Assembly: GCF_016595465.1 (NCBI RefSeq)
Contig: NZ_JAENIK010000013.1
Coordinates: forward strand, 186,001-250,000
Length of the DNA: 64,000 bases
From: Luteolibacter yonseiensis
GTDB taxonomy: Bacteria; Verrucomicrobiota; Verrucomicrobiia; Verrucomicrobiales; Akkermansiaceae
Direction of reading: 5' to 3'
Position 1 is the stretch's first letter, and the number at the start of each line of letters is the position of its first letter. Under the pieces are notes generated by a model. That model was not told the origin of the DNA. It ran no database searches and saw only the letters and a program-made list of their open reading frames with translations. A program made the position numbers and the translations under genes. Below, in pieces: positions 56,479-64,000 of the stretch.

Positions 56479-59400
56479 ATGTCCTCAACGAACAAATCCC
56501 CACTTGGCTGGCCCGAACCGCAGGGCCTTTGGCATCCGTCGCGTGAAAAAGACGCGTGCGGCGTCGGATTCATCGCCCATCTCAAGGGGAAGCGTTCGCA
56601 CGACATCATCTTGAAGACGCTCACGATGAACGAGCACATGGACCACCGCGGAGCCAGCGGATCGGACCCGGCGACGGGCGATGGCGCGGGCATGCTCATC
56701 CAGATGCCGGACAAGTTCCTGCGGCGCGAGATGGCGGCCAAGGGCGTGGATCTCCCGCCCGAGGGCGACTACGGTTCGGGCCTCGTCTTCTTCCCTCCCG
56801 ACCCGTCCGTGCGCGAGGTGGCGATGCAGGTGTTCGAGCATGTCATCCGCGAGCAGGGGCAGAAGTTCCTCGGCTGGCGCACGGTGCCGGTGAAGAGCTC
56901 CATCCTTGGAAAAACCTCGGGCCGTTACGAGCCGGTGATCAAGCAGGTGTTCATCGGAAAGAGCGACGACATCACGGACGCTCGGGCGTTCGAGACCCGG
57001 CTCTACGTCATCCGCAAGCAGGTGGCCAACTGGATCCGCAACAACGAGGTGCCGAACAGCTTCAAGGATGTGCACGGAAACAAGAGCAACACCTTCCCCG
57101 GCGCGGACTACCACTATGTCACCGGACTGTCCGCCCGTACCATGATCTACAAGGGCATGCTGACGCCCTGCCAGCTTTCCGAGTATTTTCCGGATTTCCT
57201 GGATCCGGATTTCGAGTCCGCGCTCGCGCTGATGCACACGCGTTTCTCGACGAACACCTTCCCGAGCTGGTCGCGCGCCCACCCGAACCGCTTCATCGCC
57301 CACAACGGCGAGATCAACACCGTCATGGGAAATGCGAATTTCATGAAAGCCCGCCAGGCTCTCTGCCAGTCGGACCTTTACGGCACGAACATCGAGAACA
57401 TGTTCCCCGTCATCAATGAGGACGGCTCGGACTCCGCGCGGTTCGACAACGCCCTCGAGTTCATGCATTTCGGCGGCTACGACCTCGTCCATGCCATGAT
57501 GATGATGATCCCGGAGCCATGGGAGCGCCACACCATGATGGATGCGGAGAAGCGCGCCTTCTACGAATTCCACGCCTGCCTCATGGAGCCATGGGACGGC
57601 CCCGCCTCCATCACCTTCTCCGACGGCCGGATGATCGGTGCCGTGCTGGACCGCAACGGCCTGCGCCCGAGCCGCTACTATGTCACCGACGACGACCTTG
57701 TCATCATGGCTTCCGAAGTCGGCGTGGTGCCGGATCTTGATCCAAATTCCATCGTGGAAAAAGGCCGCCTGCGCCCCGGCAGGATGTTCCTCGTGGACAT
57801 GGACGAGGGCCGCATCGTCCCGGACGAGGAAGTGAAGAAGCGCGTCTATGGCGCTAAGCCTTACACGAAATGGCTCACGGAAAACCGCATCACCCTCAAG
57901 GACCTGCCGCCCGCCCGGGCACCGAAGGCGGTGGAGGAGGACCGCGTGCTGGAGCGCCAGATCGCCTTCGGCTACACCTATGAGGATCTCCGCATGTTGC
58001 TCGGTCCCACGGCGTCCACCGGGGTGCAACCCATTTCCTCCATGGGAAATGACACGCCGCTCGCCGTGCTCTCGACCAAACCGAAGCATCTCTACCAGTA
58101 TTTCAAACAGATCTTCGCCCAGGTCACCAACCCCGCGCTGGACTGCATCCGCGAGGAGCTCGTCACCTCCACCGAGACCTTCCTCGGCTCGGAAGGCAAC
58201 CTGCTCGCCCCCGGTCCGGAAAGCTGCCGCATGATCCGGCTGGACAATCCGCTCATCGACAACGAATCGCTAGCCCGCCTGCGCGAGGTGGACCTGACAG
58301 GCTTCAAGGCGACCACCATCGACGCGCTTTTCCCCGCCGACCAAGGCGGAAAGGGACTGGAAGCCGCCTTCGACAACATCTGCGCCCAGGCGGACGAGGC
58401 CATCGCCGCCGGTTACAACCTGCTCATCCTCTCCGACCGGAACCTCAGCGGGGCAAACGCCGCCATCCCCACGCTGCTCCTGATGGGTGGCATCCATCAT
58501 TACCTCGTCGGCCAGGGAACGCGCACGCTCGTCAGCATCATCCTGGAGACCGGCGAGGCCCGCGAGGTACACCACTTCTCCACCCTCATCGGCTACGGAG
58601 CGGACGCCATCAATCCCTACATGGCGTTCGATTCCATCCACAAGATGATCGCGGATGACATGCTCGCCATCGACTTCGACAAGGCGGTCTACAATTTCCT
58701 CAAGGGTTCCATCAAGGGTGTGGTGAAAACCATGGCGAAGATGGGGATCTCCACCGTCGCCTCCTACCGTGGCGCCCAGATCTTCGAGACCATCGGTCTC
58801 GGCACTGATCTGGTGAACAAGTTCTTCTGCGGCACTTCCAGCCGCTGCGAGGGCACGGACATCCACAAGCTCGCGGAAGAGGCGCTCATCCGCCACCGGG
58901 ACGCGTTTCCGGACCGGCACATCGAGGCGGAGGACATCGCGCTCGACACCGGCGGTGTCTACCAGTGGCGCAGCGATGGCGAGTATCATTTGTTCAACCC
59001 CGAGACCATCCACCTCCTGCAGAAATCCACCCGCACCGGCAGCTACGAGGTCTTCAAGCAGTATGCGAAGAAGGTCAACGACCAGAGCGAGAACATCTCC
59101 ACCCTGCGCGGCCTGATGAAGTTCCGCAGCAACCGCAGGCCGGTGCCGCTGGACGAGGTGGAGTCCGTTGAGAACATCACCAAACGTTTCAAGACGGGGG
59201 CCATGTCCTACGGTTCCATCTCGCAGGAAGCCCACGAGACGCTCGCCATCGCCATGAACCGCATCGGCGGCAAGTCGAACACCGGGGAGGGCGGCGAGGA
59301 TCCGTCCCGCTTCGTCACCATGGAGAACGGCGACAGCAAGCGCTCCGCCATCAAACAGGTCGCGTCCGGCCGCTTCGGTGTCACCGGGGAATACCTCGTC

Positions 59401-61149
59401 AACGCGGATGAAATCCAGATCAAGATCTCCCAAGGCGCGAAGCCCGGCGAGGGCGGCGAGCTTCCCGGCTCCAAGGTCTATCCATGGATCGCGAAGGTGC
59501 GCCACTCCACTCCCGGCGTCGGCCTTGTTTCCCCGCCGCCGCACCACGACATCTACTCCATCGAGGATCTATCCGAGCTGATCCACGACTTGAAAAACTC
59601 GAACCCGCGGGCCCGCATCAACGTCAAGCTGGTGGCGGAGGTCGGCGTCGGCACTATCGCCGCCGGGGTCGCGAAGGCGCATGCGGACGTCATCCTCATC
59701 GCCGGGCACGACGGCGGCACGGGCGCGTCCCCCTCCTCCTCCATCTTCAATGCCGGAGCTCCATGGGAACTCGGCCTCGCGGAGACCAACCAGATCCTGT
59801 TGCTTAACGATCTCCGCAGCCGCGTGGTCCTGGAGACCGACGGCCAGCTCAAGACCGGCAGGGACGTGGCCATCGCCACGTTGCTCGGCGCGGAGGAATA
59901 CGGATTCGCCACGGCACCGCTCGTCACCGTCGGTTGCCTCATGATGCGCGTCTGCCAGAAGAACACCTGCCCGGTGGGCATCGCCACACAGGATCCCGAG
60001 CTGCGGAAAAACTTCGAAGGCAAGCCCGAGCATGTGGTGAACTTCATGACCTTCGTCGCGATGGAGCTCCGCGAGATCATGGCCGAACTCGGTTTCCGCA
60101 CCATCAATGAAATGGTCGGCAAGGTGGAGTGCCTCGACACCAACGAGGCCACCGCCCACTGGAAGGCGAACGGAGTGGACCTCACCACCATCTTCCACAA
60201 GCCGGATGTGGCCGACAGCGTGGGTGCCTACAACACCGAGGCGCAGGATCACGGACTCAAGGCGGCTCTCGACAACACCCATCTGCTCGCGCTTTGCAAA
60301 CCCGCCATCGAGCGCGGGGAGAAGGTGAAGGCCGAGCTGCCCATCATCAACATCAACCGGGTCGTCGGCACCATCACCGGCAGCGAGATCTCCCGCAAAT
60401 ACGGCGGCAAGGGACTGCCGGAGGACACCATCGACCTCCGGTTCATCGGCAGCGCGGGCCAGTCGCTCGGAGCCTTCACCCCGCCCGGCATGACCTTCCG
60501 TCTGGAGGGCGATGCGAACGACTACGTCGGCAAGGGACTTTCCGGCGCGAAAATCATCATCCACCCGCCGAAAAACGCGCGGTTCAAGCCGGAGGAAAAC
60601 ATCATCATCGGCAACGTCGCCCTCTACGGCGCGACGGCCGGGGAAGCCTATTTCAACGGTATCGCGGGCGAACGCTTCTGCGTGCGGAACTCCGGCGCGA
60701 AAGCGGTCGTGGAAGGAGTGGGCGACCACGCCTGCGAATACATGACGGGTGGCCAGGTGATCGTGCTCGGCGAGACGGGAAGGAACTTCGCGGCCGGCAT
60801 GTCCGGCGGCGTCGCCTACGTTTACGACGTGGACGGTCTGTTCGAAAAGCGCCTGAACCACGAGATGGTGAACCTCTACCGCCTCATCGAGAGCAGCGAC
60901 GCCGACATCGGGCTGGTCAGGGACACCATCGCCAAACACGTCGGATACACCGGATCGCCACGCGGCGGGTTCCTCTTGGAAAACTGGGACACCGAGCTGC
61001 CGAAGTTCTTCAAGGTCCTTCCCCGCGATTACGAACGCATGCTGGAAGCCTTCAAACGCGTCGAGGAACAAGGCCTCACCGGTGATGAAGCGGCGATGGC
61101 CGCGTTTGAAGAAAACCTCAAGGACCTGGCACGTGTCGGGGGGAACTGA
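56479..61149 (+). CDS. gltB: glutamate synthase large subunit
   Basis: 1556 residues from the ATG at 56479. GltB converts glutamine plus 2-oxoglutarate to two glutamates with GltD. The N-terminal nucleophile is Cys27 ([11 protein letters not shown]), exposed after removal of a 26-residue propeptide, heading the Ntn glutaminase domain with [15 protein letters not shown]. The FMN/2-oxoglutarate barrel is at about 860-1250 ([35 protein letters not shown]). The 3Fe-4S cysteines are in [16 protein letters not shown], and the beta-helix (GXGXG) end follows ([20 protein letters not shown]). No truncation. gltD follows 138 bases on. Confidence 0.95.
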   Translation: MSSTNKSPLGWPEPQGLWHPSREKDACGVGFIAHLKGKRSHDIILKTLTMNEHMDHRGASGSDPATGDGAGMLIQMPDKFLRREMAAKGVDLPPEGDYGSGLVFFPPDPSVREVAMQVFEHVIREQGQKFLGWRTVPVKSSILGKTSGRYEPVIKQVFIGKSDDITDARAFETRLYVIRKQVANWIRNNEVPNSFKDVHGNKSNTFPGADYHYVTGLSARTMIYKGMLTPCQLSEYFPDFLDPDFESALALMHTRFSTNTFPSWSRAHPNRFIAHNGEINTVMGNANFMKARQALCQSDLYGTNIENMFPVINEDGSDSARFDNALEFMHFGGYDLVHAMMMMIPEPWERHTMMDAEKRAFYEFHACLMEPWDGPASITFSDGRMIGAVLDRNGLRPSRYYVTDDDLVIMASEVGVVPDLDPNSIVEKGRLRPGRMFLVDMDEGRIVPDEEVKKRVYGAKPYTKWLTENRITLKDLPPARAPKAVEEDRVLERQIAFGYTYEDLRMLLGPTASTGVQPISSMGNDTPLAVLSTKPKHLYQYFKQIFAQVTNPALDCIREELVTSTETFLGSEGNLLAPGPESCRMIRLDNPLIDNESLARLREVDLTGFKATTIDALFPADQGGKGLEAAFDNICAQADEAIAAGYNLLILSDRNLSGANAAIPTLLLMGGIHHYLVGQGTRTLVSIILETGEAREVHHFSTLIGYGADAINPYMAFDSIHKMIADDMLAIDFDKAVYNFLKGSIKGVVKTMAKMGISTVASYRGAQIFETIGLGTDLVNKFFCGTSSRCEGTDIHKLAEEALIRHRDAFPDRHIEAEDIALDTGGVYQWRSDGEYHLFNPETIHLLQKSTRTGSYEVFKQYAKKVNDQSENISTLRGLMKFRSNRRPVPLDEVESVENITKRFKTGAMSYGSISQEAHETLAIAMNRIGGKSNTGEGGEDPSRFVTMENGDSKRSAIKQVASGRFGVTGEYLVNADEIQIKISQGAKPGEGGELPGSKVYPWIAKVRHSTPGVGLVSPPPHHDIYSIEDLSELIHDLKNSNPRARINVKLVAEVGVGTIAAGVAKAHADVILIAGHDGGTGASPSSSIFNAGAPWELGLAETNQILLLNDLRSRVVLETDGQLKTGRDVAIATLLGAEEYGFATAPLVTVGCLMMRVCQKNTCPVGIATQDPELRKNFEGKPEHVVNFMTFVAMELREIMAELGFRTINEMVGKVECLDTNEATAHWKANGVDLTTIFHKPDVADSVGAYNTEAQDHGLKAALDNTHLLALCKPAIERGEKVKAELPIININRVVGTITGSEISRKYGGKGLPEDTIDLRFIGSAGQSLGAFTPPGMTFRLEGDANDYVGKGLSGAKIIIHPPKNARFKPEENIIIGNVALYGATAGEAYFNGIAGERFCVRNSGAKAVVEGVGDHACEYMTGGQVIVLGETGRNFAAGMSGGVAYVYDVDGLFEKRLNHEMVNLYRLIESSDADIGLVRDTIAKHVGYTGSPRGGFLLENWDTELPKFFKVLPRDYERMLEAFKRVEEQGLTGDEAAMAAFEENLKDLARVGGN

Positions 61150-61287
61150 TCGAAGACTCAAGACCTCAAGACATAAGACGAAAGAGAAGGAGAGAATATG
61201 GAAGGAGAAGGAAGCGACGGAACCGACTCTCCTCTAGTGTCTTCAAATCTAGCGTCTTGCGTCTCTTAAATTCAAAGATTCAAAAAA
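61150..61287. repeat. AAGAC-type microrepeats between gltB and gltD
   Basis: AAGAC recurs several times at 61154-61183, and its complement GTCTT recurs at 61238-61265. The two blocks can pair into a long imperfect hairpin that spans most of the gap. Effect on gltD expression is unknown. Confidence 0.45.
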
Positions 61288-62784
61288 ATGGGCAAACCAA
61301 CAGGATTCATGGAAGTGGATCGGGTCACCGATTCCGAAACCCCGCCGCTTGAACGCATCAGGAACTGGTTCGAGTTCAAGATCCATTCCGACGAGAAGAC
61401 GCAACGCGCCCAAGGCTCGCGCTGCATGGACTGCGGCACGCCGTTCTGCCACACCGGCCACATCGTCTCCGGCATGGCCAGCGGCTGTCCGGTCCACAAC
61501 CTCATCCCCGAGTGGAACGATCTCGTATTCCGCGGCCGGTGGAAGGAGGCCCTTCAGCGCCTTCACAAGACAAACAATTTCCCGGAATTCACCGGCCGCG
61601 TCTGCCCCGCTCCGTGCGAGGGTTCCTGCGTGCTGGGCGTCATCGAGCCGCCCGTCACCATCAAGAACAACGAGTGCGCCATCATCGACCGCGGTTGGGA
61701 GGAAGGCTGGGTCGTGCCGAAAATCCCGGCCAGGCGTACCGGGAAAAAAGTCGCGGTCATCGGCTCCGGCCCCGCCGGGCTCGCCTGCGCGGACCAGCTC
61801 AACCAAGCCGGCCACGAGGTCACCGTTTTCGAACGCGAGGACCGCATCGGCGGACTGCTCATGTATGGCATTCCGAACATGAAGCTGGACAAGGAACGCG
61901 TCGTCCAGCGCCGCGTAAACCTCATGGCGCAGGAAGGCATCACCTTCAAGACCGGTGTCTTCGTCGGCAGGGACGGCGAATGGACCGCCACACGCCTGCG
62001 GAATGATTTCGACGCCGTGGTCCTCTGTTGCGGAGCCACCGCCGGACGGGACCTTTCCATCGAAAACCGCGACGCCTCCGGGGTCCACATGGCCATGGAG
62101 TTCCTCACCGCGAACACCCGCCACCAGCTCGATCACCAGTTCGATGGAACCAACCCCGCGCTGAACGCCACGGGCAAGGACGTCGTCGTCATCGGCGGCG
62201 GAGACACCGGCACCGACTGCGTGGGTACCAGCCTGCGCCATGGATGTAATAGCGTGATCCAATTGGAAATCATGCCGCAGCCACCGGAAAAACGCGCCGC
62301 GAACAACCCGTGGCCCGAGTGGCCGAAAGTTTACAAACTGGACTACGGCCAGGAAGAAGCCGCTGCCGTCCAAGGCCGCGATCCGCGCCACTACCTCGTC
62401 CAGACGAAACGTTTCCTCAAGGACTCCGCCGGAAACCTGGCCGGACTCGAAATCGTCAACATCGAATGGGCGAAGGATGACCAGGGCCGTTTCATTCCCC
62501 AGGATGTCGAAGGCACCCTGCGCGTCATCCCCTGCCAGATCGCCCTGCTCGCCATGGGCTTCACCGGCCCGGAAAACGAAGTCATCCAGCAGTTCGCCCT
62601 CGATACCGACGTCCGCTCGAACATCAAGGCGGACCACGGAACCTTCACCACCAACGTCCCCGGAGTCTTCGCCGCTGGCGACGTCCGCCGTGGCCAGTCC
62701 CTCGTCGTCTGGGCCATCAACGAAGGTCGCGGCGCGGCAAGGGAGTGCGACCGGTTCCTCATGGGCGAGACGAATTTGCCATGA
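61288..62784 (+). CDS. gltD: glutamate synthase small subunit
   Basis: 498 residues. It provides electrons from NAD(P)H to GltB through FAD and 4Fe-4S clusters. N-terminal cysteines: [17 protein letters not shown] and [13 protein letters not shown]. The FAD site is [20 protein letters not shown] and the NAD(P) site [15 protein letters not shown], followed by [20 protein letters not shown] at the end. Length and order are normal. It is the second gene of a gltBD unit and is followed immediately by a strong terminator. Confidence 0.95.
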   Translation: MGKPTGFMEVDRVTDSETPPLERIRNWFEFKIHSDEKTQRAQGSRCMDCGTPFCHTGHIVSGMASGCPVHNLIPEWNDLVFRGRWKEALQRLHKTNNFPEFTGRVCPAPCEGSCVLGVIEPPVTIKNNECAIIDRGWEEGWVVPKIPARRTGKKVAVIGSGPAGLACADQLNQAGHEVTVFEREDRIGGLLMYGIPNMKLDKERVVQRRVNLMAQEGITFKTGVFVGRDGEWTATRLRNDFDAVVLCCGATAGRDLSIENRDASGVHMAMEFLTANTRHQLDHQFDGTNPALNATGKDVVVIGGGDTGTDCVGTSLRHGCNSVIQLEIMPQPPEKRAANNPWPEWPKVYKLDYGQEEAAAVQGRDPRHYLVQTKRFLKDSAGNLAGLEIVNIEWAKDDQGRFIPQDVEGTLRVIPCQIALLAMGFTGPENEVIQQFALDTDVRSNIKADHGTFTTNVPGVFAAGDVRRGQSLVVWAINEGRGAARECDRFLMGETNLP

Positions 62785-62787
62785 CAA

Positions 62788-62824
62788 CCGAAGCTCGGGA
62801 TGGATCCCGAATTTCGGTTTTTTT
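62788..62824 (+). terminator. rho-independent terminator of gltBD
   Basis: CCGAA/TTCGG and TCGGGA/TCCCGA form a two-part stem around a TGGA loop, followed by seven T. It begins 4 bases after the gltD stop. Confidence 0.85.
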
Positions 62825-62903
62825 CACACGGCCCCGATCACGATCCGTAGTCCCTCCCTGCTCGCCCGAAATCGATGGCGATCCGGGGGCATGACGGATC
62901 CGC

Positions 62904-63800
62904 CTATTTACCAGCTTCGGGGATGACGCTGATGGCGTCGGGGGTGGGAAAGTTTTTCGGTTTGGGAATCGTCACCTTGTCAGTGGCGATCCACTCGACC
63001 GAGCGTTGCAGGACAAGACGGAATCCGGCGCAGTCTTAAGGAGTGGGTTTGCTTTGATCTTTCCCCATGTGTCCGGGGACGAGTGTGATGACCCGTCCCT
63101 TGCCATAGGGGATCCACCAGATCATCGGTTCGTGCACGCCCGTGCCGCCACTCTCCTTGGACGAGAAGGCGGTGGCGAGGATGCGCATGTTTTCCGCCGG
63201 GCCGCGCTGGCCGTGGTAGAGTTCGTCGGCGACGTGCATCCAGACCTTCGGCAGATCCTTGAAGATGGGATTCTGCGAGTCGCGCGTGGTGATCTGATAG
63301 GCATGACCGGCACCATGCCCCGCGCCGGGTCCCTCCCCTTTCGGCTGGCGGACGGGTTTTTCGTTTTCGTCGAGATAGACCCGGTCGCCGGAATTCGAAT
63401 CCCGCCAGAGCAGACCGGTCATCGTCTCAAATTCCTTCCACCCGCCGAACGCGTTGTTGGCGGCGTGGACGAGGGTCACGCGGCCGCCGTCATTCACGTA
63501 GGCGGTGAAGTTGGTTTTCACGGTATCCGGCCATATCTCGCCGTTGTAGTCGCTCAGGACCACGTCATAGTTCTTGAACGCGGGATTCCAGTCGTTCCAC
63601 GCGTCCTTCGGCGACTCGGGAGAAGGCGTGGTGCTCACGGTGACGTCGAAGCGCCCCGTCTCCTCAAGCAGACGTTCGATGACGGGAGTGCTGGACACCC
63701 AGTCATGGTTGTTCTGTCCGGTGATGAGGAGCACGCCGATCTTCCCCGCGGATGCGGGAAGCGCGGTGGCGATCGCGAGTGTGAGAAAGGTTCTGAACAT
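62904..63800 (-). pseudogene. ThuA-like protein with in-frame stop codon
   Basis: A signal peptide (MFRTFLTLAIATALPASAGK) and a ThuA-like glutamine-amidotransferase fold are clear: IGVLLITGQNNHDW, VVLSDYNGEIWP, GRVTLVHAANNAFGGW and GRVITLVPGHMGKDQ. Translation stops at TAA (63036-63038), but the same frame continues for 43 residues to a TAG at 62904-62906, reading DCAGFRLVLQRSVEWIATDK and VTIPKPKNFPTPDA, which is the normal C-terminus of the family. Thus a single codon interrupts the gene, whether by a nonsense change, a sequencing error or recoding. If the stop is used, a 254-residue protein lacking its last helix results. Confidence 0.8.
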
Positions 63801-63895
63801 GGGGAAGGCTTGCTGGTTCTGAGTATCCGGATTTCAAGTGAAGAGGACCGGACGGCAGGAGTTCCTTCGTCCCGACATCCGATCCATCCGCCCTG

Positions 63896-64000
63896 TCACT
63901 GCTTTTTATCTTCGAACACCTGCAGCTCGTGGATGGACCAGAAGTTCCCGTCCGCCGATCCGAGCTGGGTGATCTTGATGTATTTCGCGAGCGTGGGTTG
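63896..64000 (-). CDS. C-terminal end of a discoidin-like (F5/8 type C) protein
   Basis: Only the last 34 codons are in the window. The frame reads PTLAKYIKITQLGSADGNFW, then SIHELQVFEDK and a TGA at 63896-63898. This is the terminal strand pair of an F5/8 type C carbohydrate-binding module, common at the end of large secreted verrucomicrobial proteins. The rest lies beyond base 64000. It is the upstream neighbour of the ThuA-like gene on the same strand. Confidence 0.6.
   Translation of the reverse strand, partial: QPTLAKYIKITQLGSADGNFWSIHELQVFEDKKQ

Noticed and set aside
58270-59547. Minus-strand frame of 425 codons opposite gltB
   Set aside because: Shadow frame in GC-rich coding sequence.

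Overview
The window looks like a chromosomal segment of a Verrucomicrobiota bacterium, probably of the Verrucomicrobiales (Luteolibacter-like). This is inferred from family content: a PEP-CTERM sorting signal, two proteins with SHD1 domains, tandem GYF_2/DUF4190 proteins, paired 'DP-repeat' proteins, a clade II single-chain PurL, and GC-rich codon use with many genes lacking a clear Shine-Dalgarno site. Taxonomy was not tested against a database.

Layout. 1-9.1 kb: 3' end of phosphatidylserine synthase, an anchored M28-like pseudo-peptidase, lysine 2,3-aminomutase, two coupled repeat proteins (minus) and purL. 9.3-15 kb: rpoN behind a near-consensus sigma-54 promoter, then minus-strand metabolic genes (sugar-phosphate isomerase, class IV aminotransferase, monothiol glutaredoxin, fumarase). 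15-24.9 kb: an SLBB export protein, an SHD1 protein, a ligA interrupted in frame by a kinase-like insertion, an S9 peptidase, and a minus-strand oxidoreductase-GH5 pair. 25-30 kb: pdxJ-acpS, DUF2752/GYF membrane genes, a lipoprotein and fabV. 30.2-35.9 kb: a compact minus-strand operon of TIR protein, MoxR AAA+ ATPase and a 1119-residue protein joining a degenerate vWA-like module to six ribosomal-S1-like repeats; it resembles NTPase-dependent conflict (defence) systems. 36-45.8 kb: orphan PotB-like permease, thioredoxin-SHD1 lipoprotein, HhH/zinc-ribbon membrane protein, valS, RlmM-like methyltransferase, VOC protein, LuxR regulator and a PEP-CTERM protein. 46.2-50.6 kb: accessory debris with a truncated serine recombinase, scrambled IS66 remnants, an HNH toxin/immunity pair, a C-terminal fragment of a larger protein and two members of a small DNA-binding-like family. 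50.7-54.9 kb: molybdate locus (XRE/PBP-like regulator, outer-membrane barrel, modA, modB; no modC). 55-64 kb: a membrane protein behind a second sigma-54 promoter, a lipoprotein, gltBD with a strong terminator, a ThuA-like gene with an in-frame stop, and the end of a discoidin-like protein.

The observations most worth following up are the TIR-MoxR-vWA/S1 operon and the kinase-like domain inside LigA. No CRISPR array, rRNA or tRNA was seen.
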